Source: Spirochaetales bacterium (GTDB taxonomy: Bacteria; Spirochaetota; Spirochaetia; UBA9216). From it: 64,000 nucleotides of DNA. The DNA lies in NCBI GenBank assembly GCA_016342585.1, contig JAEINK010000021.1, positions 1 to 64,000 on the forward strand, read 5' to 3'. The notes under the pieces are model-generated. The model was not told the origin of the DNA. It searched no databases and saw only the letters and a list, made by a program, of their open reading frames with translations. Shown here in pieces: positions 1 through 8,738 of the stretch. A program made the translations under genes and the position numbers. Every line of letters begins with the position of its first letter. Position 1 is the stretch's first letter.

Positions 1-70
1 CGATGTTCATGCAATGGAAGCGCTTTTAAGAGTCTTTGCCGGAAACCCATTCATGGTTGGTGCTGAGTAG
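1..70 (+). CDS. C-terminal end of an unidentified protein (cut by window edge)
   Basis: An open frame enters from the left edge (frame starting at base 2) and ends at TAG 68-70. The visible tail is 22 residues and ends in GNPFMVGAE. It lies 129 bp upstream of the SMP-30 gene on the same strand, so it may be the previous gene of the same catabolic operon. Too little is visible to name a family. Confidence 0.5.
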   Translation, partial: DVHAMEALLRVFAGNPFMVGAE

Positions 71-199
71 TTACTCGTAATGTAGGTAATGTCGAGATGA
101 AGGTTGTTTGCTTTTTTGCCCCACCTACTGGATTACAGAATTATGAATTTCATGAAGGTTTGAAATTTGAACAAAATAAATCTTACAAGAGGCAGAATA

Positions 200-1231
200 A
201 TGAATAAGAATAATCCTATTAAAGAGTTTTCGATTGATCCTGCGGATATCAAATATATCGGAGAAGATCTGCAACGACCAGAATGTATATTAGCAGAACC
301 GGACGGTAGTCTTTGGGCTGCCGATGCACGTGGCGGAGTTGTACATATACAGCCTGACGGAAAGCAAGAAGTGATTACACAGAAGCACACAAGTGGTATT
401 AATGCTTCTGAAGATGTTGATAGATTCTTTCATGGAACGTTGCCAAATGGTCTGGCATTTGCTGAAAATGGAGATATCCTGATTTCGAACTTTGGTACAG
501 ACTGTTTGGAAAGAATGAAGCGTACCGGCGAAACTGAAGTACTTTTTGATAAAATTGACGGGAAAGAAATCGGTAAAGTAAATTTTGTTCTAAGAGATTC
601 AAAAAATAGAATGTGGATAACCATCACAACGAAAAAGAAAAACTGGATCGACGCCCTGGTTCCAGATCTTGAGGACGGCTATATTGCAAGATATGACGAA
701 AGAGGTATCCACGTTGTAGCCGAAGGTTTGCATTTCACCAATGAAGTAAGGTTTGATGAAAAAGAAGAGTATTTATACGCTGTAGAAACCACAGGTGGCC
801 GAATCCTTCGCTGGAGATGTGATAAAAACGGCGACCTGCATGATAGAGAGATTTATGGTCCGAAACATATGGGTAAAGGTGCCTACCCGGACGGAATTGC
901 TTTTGACAGTTATGGCAATCTTTGGGGTACAAGTGTGTACTCTGATAAACTTTGGGTTATAACACCAGATGGTGATTTTAAAGTTATCCTGGACGAAGGT
1001 GACCCTGAGAAAGTTGCTGCACTGGACAAACAGTTTTATGCAAGTTGTGTTGATTCTGAAACTTTATTTGAAACTGGCAGAGGTATAGCGCCCTGGATGG
1101 CGTCTGTTACTTTTGGCGGACCATCTTTAGATACTATATATATTGGCTGTCTCAGGGGTACTAAAATACCATACTTCAAAGCACCTTGTGCTGGATTACC
1201 TATGGTGCATTGGAACAAAATAAAATTCTAA
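200..1231 (+). CDS. SMP-30/gluconolactonase/LRE family protein
   Basis: This is a six-bladed beta-propeller lactonase-type enzyme of about 343 residues. The family hydrolyses sugar lactones (for example gluconolactone) using one divalent metal. The metal-ligand signatures are visible: Glu in RPECILAE near residue 28, Asn in FTNEVRFD in the middle, and Asp in YPDGIAFD toward the C-terminus. The ATG at 200 is preferred because an AGAGGCAG ribosome site sits just upstream; a TTG at 167 in the same frame would add 11 residues and has no such site. No signal peptide is seen, so it is probably cytoplasmic. It is followed 42 bp later by a zinc dehydrogenase. Together they suggest oxidation of a sugar or sugar alcohol to a lactone and then opening of the ring. 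The substrate is unknown. Confidence 0.85.
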   Translation: MNKNNPIKEFSIDPADIKYIGEDLQRPECILAEPDGSLWAADARGGVVHIQPDGKQEVITQKHTSGINASEDVDRFFHGTLPNGLAFAENGDILISNFGTDCLERMKRTGETEVLFDKIDGKEIGKVNFVLRDSKNRMWITITTKKKNWIDALVPDLEDGYIARYDERGIHVVAEGLHFTNEVRFDEKEEYLYAVETTGGRILRWRCDKNGDLHDREIYGPKHMGKGAYPDGIAFDSYGNLWGTSVYSDKLWVITPDGDFKVILDEGDPEKVAALDKQFYASCVDSETLFETGRGIAPWMASVTFGGPSLDTIYIGCLRGTKIPYFKAPCAGLPMVHWNKIKF

Positions 1232-1273
1232 CATAAGTTCGATAAATAATTATGTCATATAAGGAGAAAGAAA

Positions 1274-2344
1274 ATGAGTATTGAGAAAACTATGAAAGCG
1301 GTGCGTTTGAATGCGCCGAATGATCTTGAGTATATCGATTTACCAACACCAGAAGCGGGCGAATTTGAAGTTCTTGTCAGAGTAGAATCTGTCTCTATCT
1401 GTGGAACAGACGCTCATATTGTTACGGGAGATTTTCCCGGTATGTGGCCTCAAGAGTTTCCACTAATTCTGGGACACGAATGGGCCGGCGAGATCGTAGG
1501 TATGGGTGAAAAATGTGATGACGTTGGTTGGAAGTTAGGCGACCGTGTTTGCGGAATTGCAAACTGTGGTTGTGGGTATTGCCGCAACTGTCTGGAAGGA
1601 AGATTCACTATCTGCCTGAACTATGGAAACCAAAAGATACACAGAATGTATGGACATATTACAGATGGCGCATATGCACAGTACATGGTGGCATCTGTTA
1701 AGACTATAGCAAAGATTCCCGACGAGATGAGTTATGACGTAGCATCGTGCATGGATCCGCTGAGTATCGCATTGCATGTTGTCGAGCACTCAAGAATCGA
1801 AGTTGGTGATTCGGTATTCATTAGCGGTGCAGGGGCACAGGGGTTGATGTCAATCATATGTGCAAAGACTATGGGTGCAGGACAGATTATCTGTGCTGAC
1901 ACAGGCAATCGTCTTGAAGCGGCGGAGAAGCTCGGTGCGACCCCAATTGACTTCATGAAAGAAAAGGTTGTTGATAGGGTGAAGGAACTGACTGAGGGAC
2001 TCGGGGCAAAGAGAGCAATCGAGTGTACCGGTGCTCCTGCCGGAGTTCAGAACTGCTGTAATGTAATTGCACGAGGTGGATCAATATCAATTATCGGGCT
2101 TCCGAAAGAAGATGTAGCGATTCCCATCAAGCAACTTGTACTTGATGATGTTGAAATTGTTGGAAACAGAGCAAATCCGAACACATTGATAAAGAGTATC
2201 TCTATGGCAATGCAACACGAACAGGAGATTAAAGACCTTATCACCCATGTATTCCCGTTAAAGGATTATGCAAAAGCGATGGACATATTTGCGAATCAGA
2301 AAGACGGTTCGCTTAAAGTGGTTATGAAGCCACAGATGGTGTAA
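1274..2344 (+). CDS. Zinc-dependent medium-chain alcohol/polyol dehydrogenase
   Basis: This is a member of the MDR family (threonine/sorbitol dehydrogenase type), 356 residues. It oxidises a secondary alcohol with NAD(P)+. The catalytic zinc site is visible as Cys in SICGTD and the GHE motif in LGHEWAGEI. The structural zinc lobe is the four-cysteine run CGCGYCRNC...C. The Rossmann nucleotide-binding motif is GAGAQG at about residue 180. A strong AAGGAG site precedes the ATG. The gene lies between the SMP-30 lactonase and an HprK-like protein, all on one strand, so it is likely part of one sugar or sugar-acid pathway. The polyol substrate cannot be told from sequence. Confidence 0.9.
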   Translation: MSIEKTMKAVRLNAPNDLEYIDLPTPEAGEFEVLVRVESVSICGTDAHIVTGDFPGMWPQEFPLILGHEWAGEIVGMGEKCDDVGWKLGDRVCGIANCGCGYCRNCLEGRFTICLNYGNQKIHRMYGHITDGAYAQYMVASVKTIAKIPDEMSYDVASCMDPLSIALHVVEHSRIEVGDSVFISGAGAQGLMSIICAKTMGAGQIICADTGNRLEAAEKLGATPIDFMKEKVVDRVKELTEGLGAKRAIECTGAPAGVQNCCNVIARGGSISIIGLPKEDVAIPIKQLVLDDVEIVGNRANPNTLIKSISMAMQHEQEIKDLITHVFPLKDYAKAMDIFANQKDGSLKVVMKPQMV

Positions 2345-2379
2345 TTGAGCAAAATTATTAAGACTAAGGGGAAAAAAAT

Positions 2380-3276
2380 ATGTCGATTTTAAGCGAAGAA
2401 CTTGTAAGTGGAAGTGGTGTACTCAGAATAGATGTTAAAGGTGCAGGAAATAATCTCAATACAATAGTTGATGATATGACCTTTCTGAATTATAGATTAG
2501 GCTCTGTTCAGTCCAGAAAGGAGCTGACAAAATCAGATCCCGATGTAATCTGGACTAGAGATGCCAAGATTAAGAATATCCAATACAAAGCTGGAAAACT
2601 CCTGCTGGACGGTCAGTGGGAACAGGGTGAATTGAATAAGATTTTTACAACTATGCTCGCATTTGAGATGGATAAGGTAGGTCTTCATCCTTTTCACAGT
2701 TCTGCTGTAAGATATAAGGATAAGACTATACTTTTCCTCGGTGGTGAAAATAACCATGGAAAGAGTATGAACCAGATTGAAGGCTGTAGAAGGGGTGGAA
2801 AGATAGTTTCTACTGAAACAACAGTAACCAATGATGATGGTATTGTAGTGTATGGTTCAAAAAGTGTTTATCTTAGACAGAATGAGAGGGCTAAGGGAAC
2901 TGAAAGATCGGATCTTCCAAGTCAGGATGAAGGTGTTGCCAAATTTTTTGATAAAGAACCCGAATTCCTTATTTATGAAGAAGAAAAACCGGTAGATCTT
3001 GTGATTATGCCTGGGATCGATGGGCACTTTGCAACCAAAGTAATAGAGATGCAGGAATTTGAACGGGAATATCAAACTTATCATTCTGTAATGAATTACT
3101 TTGGACTCAACCAGCTTCTTGCTCCGGGTGGTCTCGTGATGCCTATAATGGATACGGATGAACTCAGAAGAAAAAGGGGTGATTTTGTGAGCCGGTTTGC
3201 TGCGAATAAACCTTATTATATGATGAGAGCAAAAAATCCGCAGATTATCTTTGATGAAATAGAGAAAATTCTCTAA
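2380..3276 (+). CDS. HPr kinase-like P-loop protein
   Basis: The protein has 298 residues. A Walker A-like loop, GGENNHGKS, lies at residues 121-129 after a hydrophobic strand (TILFL) and a preceding HSSAV segment. That arrangement resembles the HPr kinase/PEP-carboxykinase-like C-terminal domain, where a His-containing strand precedes the P-loop. A GGKIVSTET segment follows, in the position where HprK has its second catalytic strand. The N-terminal ~100 residues are not recognised, and this is not a canonical HprK (no typical GxSGxGKS signature). It ends in a strong terminator and lies just before a phosphohistidine-domain protein, which would be a plausible phosphorylation partner. Function is inferred; the fold call is moderate. 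Confidence 0.55.
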   Translation: MSILSEELVSGSGVLRIDVKGAGNNLNTIVDDMTFLNYRLGSVQSRKELTKSDPDVIWTRDAKIKNIQYKAGKLLLDGQWEQGELNKIFTTMLAFEMDKVGLHPFHSSAVRYKDKTILFLGGENNHGKSMNQIEGCRRGGKIVSTETTVTNDDGIVVYGSKSVYLRQNERAKGTERSDLPSQDEGVAKFFDKEPEFLIYEEEKPVDLVIMPGIDGHFATKVIEMQEFEREYQTYHSVMNYFGLNQLLAPGGLVMPIMDTDELRRKRGDFVSRFAANKPYYMMRAKNPQIIFDEIEKIL

Positions 3277-3290
3277 ATTATTTTGATCCG

Positions 3291-3330
3291 TTCCACTGGA
3301 GATAATTTTATCCCCAGTGGAATTCTTTTT
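3291..3330 (+). terminator. Rho-independent terminator after the HprK-like gene
   Basis: A perfect 9-bp stem, TTCCACTGG (3291-3299) with CCAGTGGAA (3314-3322), has a 14-nt loop and is followed by TTCTTTTTCTTCTT. It ends the transcript that carries the SMP-30, dehydrogenase and HprK-like genes. Confidence 0.85.
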
Positions 3331-3478
3331 CTTCTTCGAATAATTCAATGTCATTTCAAAAAATCCTAACTTATAGTTATATACTTTTTTAAAGTAACCC
3401 GTGGTAGTATTTCTTTTCATATCTTTCTATTCAAAATGATAATCACAGCACATTTTTGGAATTAAGTAAAACTTTTAC

Positions 3479-3530
3479 TTGACAGAAAGGGTTTCAGGGT
3501 GGAAGATAGTGTAAATCGATTATCGATAAT
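3479..3530 (+). promoter_or_regulatory. Promoter with palindromic operator before the PEP-utiliser gene
   Basis: A consensus -35 TTGACA is at 3479-3484; the -10 is not clear (GATAGT at 3505 is the best match but with a long spacer). The palindrome ATCGATTATCGAT (centre 3521) plus trailing AAT covers the region around the expected start site. The 16-mer at 3515-3530 matches 15 of 16 bases of the site at 11686-11701. The nearby GntR regulator is a likely binder. Confidence 0.6.
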
Positions 3531-3560
3531 AAATAATAATTGATATTTTTTGGAGGTTGT

Positions 3561-5261
3561 ATGGATACATCAAAAGTTTTAGCGGAGTTTCTGGGTGATG
3601 ATGGCTTTCCCGTAGAATGGAAGGATGAAGCGGAAAAGAAGTTGTTCTGGTTTTATGATGACAATCATATTCCGTTTCCCGTGTCTCCGATGTTTTTTAG
3701 TATGGATGGATGGTGGGGGCCCACCTGTGAATACCTATTTCGAAGATTTGATGTCGATTCAGGTGTAAAGTGGCATGGAAAGAGAATAAATGGTTATGTC
3801 TATACTGCCATTGAACCCAGAGCGCCAAAGGATGCTGAAGAAGCCGGTAAGTATTATGGTTGGGTTATGCCGACTTATGCCACAAACTTTCTGGATTGGT
3901 GGGAAAATAGATATCTACCTGAAGTACTATTGAACTTTAAGTATATTGATAATTTTGATACTGAAAACGCTACTCTGCCTGAATTAATGATCTATCTTGA
4001 AGAGATGGTAGATATTCAGGAGAGAAATTTTAGACTTCACTGGATTCTGAACTGGGCTCAGTTCACTGCTTCCATGGGTTTTGGAGGAGCAGTAAGCGAG
4101 TTAATTGGTGAAGTGGATCAGGATATCATGGGTAAGGTTAATGTTTCCAGGGCAGATAGAAACTGGGACAGCCTTAAGGCTCTCTGGGTGCTGAAAAATG
4201 AAGTTGCTGCTGACCCTGATTTAAATACCCTTTTTAGAGGTACTAAACCAGAAGAGATTAGAGCAAAGCTGGAATCTACATCGAAAGGAAAAGCGTTTGT
4301 TCAAAAGGTTGTCGCATATTCCAAGGAATTTGGTTATAAAGCCATATATACCCATGAGTATGTTTTTCCTCTTTATGTTGAAGATCAGACTCCGATTTTT
4401 GGACAAATTAAAAGTTACCTGGAATCTGATTTTAATTATAATTCTGTATATGATAAGTGTATAAAAGAGCAGGATGATGCTATTGCCTATCTCCGTGATA
4501 AAATGGTTGGAAAATCTGCCGAAGATATAAAGAAGTTTGAGGATGCTCTTGATCTTAATCTGAAGATGCTTCCATTAACTCCTGATCATCATTTTTATTT
4601 TGACCAGGGTACATATGCAAGAATGAGACTCGTTCTTCTTAGTGTTGGCCGAAAGATGGTAAAAGATGGACTTTTGGATACAGCCGATGATATTATGTTC
4701 CTTGAGTATGAACAGCTTAGAAGGTATGTTGGGGATCCTGACATTTATCCTGGAAGAAAAATCATAGCCGATGAAAAAGCCGCCAAGATTGTTGCTGAAA
4801 AACAGATTCCTAAGGATTGGGTAGGTACTGTTACACAGCAAAATATGTATGAAGAACCTTATCATACTCTATGGGGATACCCCGAGAAATTCGAGAGGGA
4901 ACAGTCCGGAGATAAGGTTGCAGGTGTTATTGCAGGCCTACCAGCCTCTCCTGGAACAGTAGAAGGGATTGCTCGTGTCGTCAGAAGTACTGATGAATTT
5001 GATGAAGTACAGCAGGGAGACATCATTGTTTGTATTATGACAAATCCAGCATGGGTTGTTGTCTTCAGTAAGATTGCCGGTATTGTAACAGATTCAGGTG
5101 GAGTTCTCTCTCATTCTGCTGTTGTGGCACGGGAATTCATGCTCCCAGCAGTTGTTGGAACAAGTTCGGCTACAAAAGAGATTAAAACCGGAGACAGAAT
5201 TTCTGTAGATGGAGATACGGGTGTTGTAAAGATTTTGAGTAGTAGTAAAACTATTTTTTAA
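3561..5261 (+). CDS. PEP-utiliser (phosphohistidine swivel) domain protein without ATP-grasp
   Basis: The protein has 566 residues from the ATG at 3561, which has a GGAGG site 5-9 bases upstream. The C-terminal ~90 residues form the swivelling phosphohistidine domain seen in PEP synthase, PPDK, phenylphosphate synthase and rifampin phosphotransferase: GGVLSHSAVVAREF with the phospho-accepting His at about residue 518. The N-terminal ~430 residues begin with a WFYDDNHIPFPVSPMF stretch, resembling the substrate-binding part of rifampin phosphotransferase or the alpha subunit of phenylphosphate synthase. The ATP-grasp domain that normally phosphorylates the histidine is absent, and none is encoded in the window. 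The nearest nucleotide-binding protein is the HprK-like gene directly upstream. It has its own promoter and operator. The substrate is unknown; it could be an organic hydroxyl compound. Confidence 0.8.
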   Translation: MDTSKVLAEFLGDDGFPVEWKDEAEKKLFWFYDDNHIPFPVSPMFFSMDGWWGPTCEYLFRRFDVDSGVKWHGKRINGYVYTAIEPRAPKDAEEAGKYYGWVMPTYATNFLDWWENRYLPEVLLNFKYIDNFDTENATLPELMIYLEEMVDIQERNFRLHWILNWAQFTASMGFGGAVSELIGEVDQDIMGKVNVSRADRNWDSLKALWVLKNEVAADPDLNTLFRGTKPEEIRAKLESTSKGKAFVQKVVAYSKEFGYKAIYTHEYVFPLYVEDQTPIFGQIKSYLESDFNYNSVYDKCIKEQDDAIAYLRDKMVGKSAEDIKKFEDALDLNLKMLPLTPDHHFYFDQGTYARMRLVLLSVGRKMVKDGLLDTADDIMFLEYEQLRRYVGDPDIYPGRKIIADEKAAKIVAEKQIPKDWVGTVTQQNMYEEPYHTLWGYPEKFEREQSGDKVAGVIAGLPASPGTVEGIARVVRSTDEFDEVQQGDIIVCIMTNPAWVVVFSKIAGIVTDSGGVLSHSAVVAREFMLPAVVGTSSATKEIKTGDRISVDGDTGVVKILSSSKTIF

Positions 5262-5273
5262 AAAAATAATCAT

Positions 5274-5306
5274 ATCAGCCGGTTTTTTATATAATGACCG
5301 GCTGAT
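5274..5306. other. Perfect 10-bp hairpin between PEP-utiliser and gntR genes
   Basis: ATCAGCCGGT (5274-5283) pairs with ACCGGCTGAT (5297-5306) around a 13-nt AT-rich loop. The T-tract needed for a terminator is on the minus-strand side (the run of A bases at 5259-5267), not after the hairpin on the plus strand. For the plus-strand transcript it may act as a 3' stabilising or processing hairpin. Confidence 0.6.
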
Positions 5307-5386
5307 GTTGATATAACAAAGTTGACTAAATTAGGGAAATGTTTAAAATTGATATATTGTATATAAGAGTTTGGAGTGGGTAAAAC

Positions 5387-6055
5387 ATGGCAAAAACAGG
5401 TGCAAGCAGGGTTGTTAGGATTACGATTAGTGAGCAGATTAAAGAGCAACTTATAGAAGATATTTTTCATCATAAATATAAACCTGGTGAGAAGATGGTT
5501 GAGAGTAATCTTGCTAAGGAATTTAATGTTAGTCAGACGTCCATCCGTGAAGCTTTACGAAGTTTAATTGCTATGGGTTTTCTTGAGAGTGAGCCGTTTA
5601 AAGGGATCACAGTACGTTCTCTGTCGAAAGAAGACCTTGTTGAAGTCTATACAGTACGAGGTACCCTGGAGACTCTTGCTGCTACTTTAGCCGCCGAACG
5701 CATTAGTGACGAGGAAATAAAAAGACTTGAAGATATCTGTGATGCAATGATAAAGGCCAGTGAAGAGGGTGATGTTCCTCTAAGAATAAAACTGAATATT
5801 AATTTTCATGAAGCGTTGATGCAGGTCTCCGGTAATAAATTATTGGTCAAATTATACGAATATCTTCAATTTGCTACCTGGTCTATGATGACCGGTACAC
5901 TTTCTACCATGGACTCTATTACCATGGCAACCAGGCATCAGAAGATCGTTGCTGCGATAAAATCCAGAGATCAGAAAAAGATTGAGATTGCTATGAAAGA
6001 CCATATAGCATCTGGTAGTAAACCTGTTCTTGATTCTATGGAGACGACATCATAG
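5387..6055 (+). CDS. GntR family regulator with FCD (FadR-type) ligand domain
   Basis: This is a DNA-binding repressor/activator of 222 residues. The N-terminal winged helix spans about residues 10-78, with the typical LAKEFNVSQTSIREALRSL recognition segment. The C-terminal FCD all-helical domain keeps metal-ligand residues: NFHEALM, a His in TRHQKIV, and the last His in MKDHI. Such regulators usually sense sugar acids or other carboxylates and control nearby catabolic genes. It follows the PEP-utiliser gene and ends 11 bp before a converging gene remnant. The two matching palindromes at 3512-3530 and 11683-11701 are good candidate operators for it, although the AraC protein at 9760 is an alternative binder. 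Confidence 0.9.
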   Translation: MAKTGASRVVRITISEQIKEQLIEDIFHHKYKPGEKMVESNLAKEFNVSQTSIREALRSLIAMGFLESEPFKGITVRSLSKEDLVEVYTVRGTLETLAATLAAERISDEEIKRLEDICDAMIKASEEGDVPLRIKLNINFHEALMQVSGNKLLVKLYEYLQFATWSMMTGTLSTMDSITMATRHQKIVAAIKSRDQKKIEIAMKDHIASGSKPVLDSMETTS

Positions 6056-6066
6056 GCGGTTTTTTT

Positions 6067-6435
6067 TTATATCTTTTTATCCCATTTTTCATAAAATGAT
6101 AGTTCCTGATAAATCTTTCCTGCGATTTCACTAAAATCAGGATCAAGCGTTTCAGCGGACAGGGTCTTACCAGTTTTGGTGTATAAGGTTATTGATTTTT
6201 GTTTTTCGATCCCCATAGCCAGTCCATGTATAGTTTTATATGATTTCTCACCTTTAATGCCATGTTCAATATAGACTTTCAGCATCTGCAGTAATCCTAT
6301 CCATCCAAATTTATCCAGTTGATCCGCGTCGCAGACAACCTGTTCCTCTCTTGTTTCTGGTTCCGGGGTAGAGAATCCAGAGAACTTTCCCTTATGTTTT
6401 AAAATGCATGCAGAAATGATCTCTTGCTCTGTCAC
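6067..6435 (-). pseudogene. HD-domain hydrolase remnant, N-terminus missing
   Basis: The 122-residue frame matches only the C-terminal half of a family of HD-superfamily phosphohydrolases. The conserved VVCDADQLDKFGWIGL segment (the last Asp of the HD site and what follows) and a downstream helical tail are present. The first part, which should hold the H...HD metal motifs, is missing. Its 5' end stops exactly where a truncated xanthine-dehydrogenase FAD gene on the opposite strand begins, so both genes appear cut by one deletion or rearrangement. A short product could still be made but would lack the active site. Confidence 0.7.
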
Positions 6436-7068
6436 CGACTCTCTATGTATCCTGTTCTTGAAAAGGGTGTTAAGACAATAGGTTCTCTTCAGGTTAGAAA
6501 TAGAGGGACTATAGGTGGTAATATCTGTACTGCTGCTCCTTCGGCAGATGGTATTGGTCCGTTATTAGTTTTAAATACAATTTGTGAAGTTTCCGGAATA
6601 ACTGGAAGCAGACAAGTTCCCTTGGAAAATTTCTTTACCGGCCCTAAACAGACTGTATTGGAAGATGATGAGATATTAACATCGATTCTAATACCACCGG
6701 TTCCATATAAATATGGTGGCGCATATTTTAAATATGGTCGTAGGAATGCTATGGAAATCGCATTACTTGGGATTTCCGTTTATCTGGTAGTAGCAGAGGA
6801 TAACAAAACCTGCACTGATATAAGAATAGCTCTTACAACTTCGGCTCCAACGCCTATACGTGTGGGGAAGACAGAAAATTTTCTCAAAGGTAAAGATCTA
6901 ACTAATTATGATAATTTATCTGAAGCGGGAAAGGTCGTTCTAACCGAAGCTAAACCCAGGAGTAGTTGGCGATCCTCTGCAGAGTTCAGATACGAACTTC
7001 TTGAAAAACTTGTACCCCGGACTATTAAAACAGCTTTTTCCAGAGCTGTTGATGAAGGAAATAAATGA
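6424..7068 (+). pseudogene. Xanthine dehydrogenase FAD-binding subunit remnant, N-terminus missing
   Basis: The frame carries the middle and C-terminal part of the CoxM/XdhB-type FAD subunit. The RNRGTIGGNICTAAPSADG signature (FAD pyrophosphate region) is intact, followed by the C-terminal domain ending in RYELLEKL. Full-length members have about 80-100 more residues at the N-terminus, including the first FAD loop; here the frame begins only about 25 residues before RNRGT. The only start is a TTG at 6424 without a ribosome site. The stop overlaps the start of the 2Fe-2S subunit (ATGA), as in a normal xdh operon. The gene therefore looks decapitated rather than naturally short. Confidence 0.75.
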
Positions 7069-7571
7069 TGAAGAAAAAAACAATAAATTTAATTGTAAAT
7101 GGTGATAAATATGAGAGAGAGGTTCCTGTAAATAAAACTCTATTGGAATTTATCAGGGAAGACCTCGGATTGACCGGAGCTAAAGAAGGATGTAATGAGG
7201 GCGAATGTGGAGCCTGTACCATTATAATGGATGGGAAACCAGTTAATTCATGCCTGGTTCTTGCCCTGGAGGCTGATAATTCGCAGATACTCACTGTGGA
7301 GGGGTTGGCCAAAAATGGAGAACTTCATCCCCTTCAACAGGCATTTATGGATGAAGGTGCTGTCCAATGCGGTTTTTGTACTCCGGGAATGTTGATGACT
7401 GCAAAAGCCATACTTGATGAATTTGAAAACCCTTCAGAAGATGAGATCCGTAAGATGATGGAGGGAAACCTTTGCCGCTGTACTGGTTATACACGAATTG
7501 TAAAAACCGTTAAAAAGGTGTCCGAGGCCCGACTTGCGGCAGGCGGTTGGACACAGATAAAATCAATATAA
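7065..7571 (+). CDS. Xanthine dehydrogenase-type 2Fe-2S subunit
   Basis: This is the small iron-sulfur subunit of a molybdenum hydroxylase, 168 residues. Both clusters are visible: the plant-ferredoxin type CNEGECGAC with a later Cys in PVNSC, and the C-terminal helical type CGFCTPG plus CRCTGY. Its start overlaps the stop of the FAD remnant, so it was translationally coupled to it. No molybdopterin-binding large subunit is present downstream: the next gene is on the opposite strand. With the FAD subunit decapitated, the enzyme probably cannot assemble from this locus alone. It may be a relic, or it may serve a large subunit encoded elsewhere. Confidence 0.9.
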   Translation: MMKKKTINLIVNGDKYEREVPVNKTLLEFIREDLGLTGAKEGCNEGECGACTIIMDGKPVNSCLVLALEADNSQILTVEGLAKNGELHPLQQAFMDEGAVQCGFCTPGMLMTAKAILDEFENPSEDEIRKMMEGNLCRCTGYTRIVKTVKKVSEARLAAGGWTQIKSI

Positions 7572-7578
7572 TTAAGGA

Positions 7579-8658
7579 TTATAAATCAGGATTAGGCATC
7601 ATTATATTTCGAATCATAAGCAGGAGCTTATCGTAACCTTCTGTAAAGCTTCTCATGGTTCGGCTCAGGGCACCGTATGAATCGAATTCATTTTTTGATA
7701 GGCCATTTTCAGCATATGCTTTCACAAAATCAGGAAATTTTGCTTCCAGCTCTTTAATTATAGCCGGGTTTACCGGGTCATCCATTCTGGGTTTGACCAC
7801 AATACTCGATGCATTGAAACGTTCTTGCCATTTATATGGAATAGTTAAAATCACATCCCCACCGATGAACTGACTCCAATGAAAATGATTTCTGTATGCT
7901 GCGGACATCAATCGGGTGGTATATTTTTTCTTCCTGAAGATCCTGTATGACCGCTTGAAAACAGCAACTCCGGCCCATTCAAGATACCCCGGGTCGGTAA
8001 TAATATTATCTCTATTGGCGATTACCTTCAGCCAGTCATCGGTTCTTCCAACCATAATAGCGCATGCAGGATAAAGGGTTGAAATATCTTTTCCGCTATT
8101 TTTGCGTATAGTCAAACCTTCTTCAATAGACTCCGCAACAGCACAACTCTGAGCCACCGTAAAACATACAGTTGCCAGAACATTTACACCTGCAGTGGTT
8201 GCCTTTTTCATTGCTTCTATCCCTGCTGTTGTCGCCGGGATTTTTACTGTAATATTGGGAGCAAGAGAATGTAAATATACGGCCTGTTCGGCCATATAAT
8301 CTGCATCCCTATAATATTTTGCATTTACCTGGATTGCAATTCTTCCTTTTTTGCCCTTTGTTTCCTTGTATACAGGGAGCAAAAGCTTTGCGCGTTCCAA
8401 CAGAACTTCAATCATTATTTTCCAGGCAATATCTTCTTCGGTTGCTTTAGGATTAGTAAGAATCAGAGATTCAATCGTACTTTGCCACTGTTCTGCTTCT
8501 TCCGAGAGGACAGCCTGGACGATTACAGGATTTGTCGTTGCTCCTACAGCTCCATTCGCAATTGCATATCTCATTTCATTTAGTGAGCAGGAATCATTCC
8601 ATACATCGGTCTGTGTAGATTCAACTGTTTCATATAAAGGGATCCGAATTTTATTCAT
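7579..8658 (-). CDS. Transaldolase-family protein
   Basis: The protein has 359 residues with a TIM-barrel transaldolase pattern. Near the N-terminus VGATTNPVIVQ matches the TTNP(S/T) strand. The Schiff-base lysine is in NITVKIPATTAG, and the following TVCFTVAQ strand matches the family. It is longer than the short fructose-6-phosphate-aldolase subfamily and carries an extra C-terminal region, so the exact reaction (transaldolase or aldolase on a sugar phosphate) is uncertain. An AAGGAA site precedes the ATG. It lies downstream of the MBL-fold gene on the minus strand (80-bp gap with a small hairpin), probably in the same unit. Confidence 0.8.
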   Translation of the reverse strand: MNKIRIPLYETVESTQTDVWNDSCSLNEMRYAIANGAVGATTNPVIVQAVLSEEAEQWQSTIESLILTNPKATEEDIAWKIMIEVLLERAKLLLPVYKETKGKKGRIAIQVNAKYYRDADYMAEQAVYLHSLAPNITVKIPATTAGIEAMKKATTAGVNVLATVCFTVAQSCAVAESIEEGLTIRKNSGKDISTLYPACAIMVGRTDDWLKVIANRDNIITDPGYLEWAGVAVFKRSYRIFRKKKYTTRLMSAAYRNHFHWSQFIGGDVILTIPYKWQERFNASSIVVKPRMDDPVNPAIIKELEAKFPDFVKAYAENGLSKNEFDSYGALSRTMRSFTEGYDKLLLMIRNIMMPNPDL

Positions 8659-8688
8659 TTGCGTGTTCCTTAATAGAGTATTATCTCC

Positions 8689-8709
8689 GAGCCCTCGGGG
8701 CGGGAGCTC
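8689..8709 (-). other. Small GC-rich hairpin between MBL and transaldolase genes
   Basis: GAGCCC (8689-8694) can pair with GGGAGCTC (8702-8709) with a bulge. On the minus strand it follows the MBL-fold gene and is not followed by a T-run. It may separate expression of the two genes rather than end transcription. Confidence 0.3.
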
Positions 8710-8738
8710 AGGATCATAAAGAATCTAATTTTCAGTAT

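Noticed and set aside
2857-3420. A 187-codon minus-strand frame over the HprK-like gene end
   Set aside because: It is antisense to a supported gene and has poor, Lys/Asn/Phe-rich composition and no ribosome site.
5274-5306. Hairpin read as a plus-strand terminator
   Set aside because: The T-tract is missing on the plus-strand side; only the minus strand would have one, where no gene ends.
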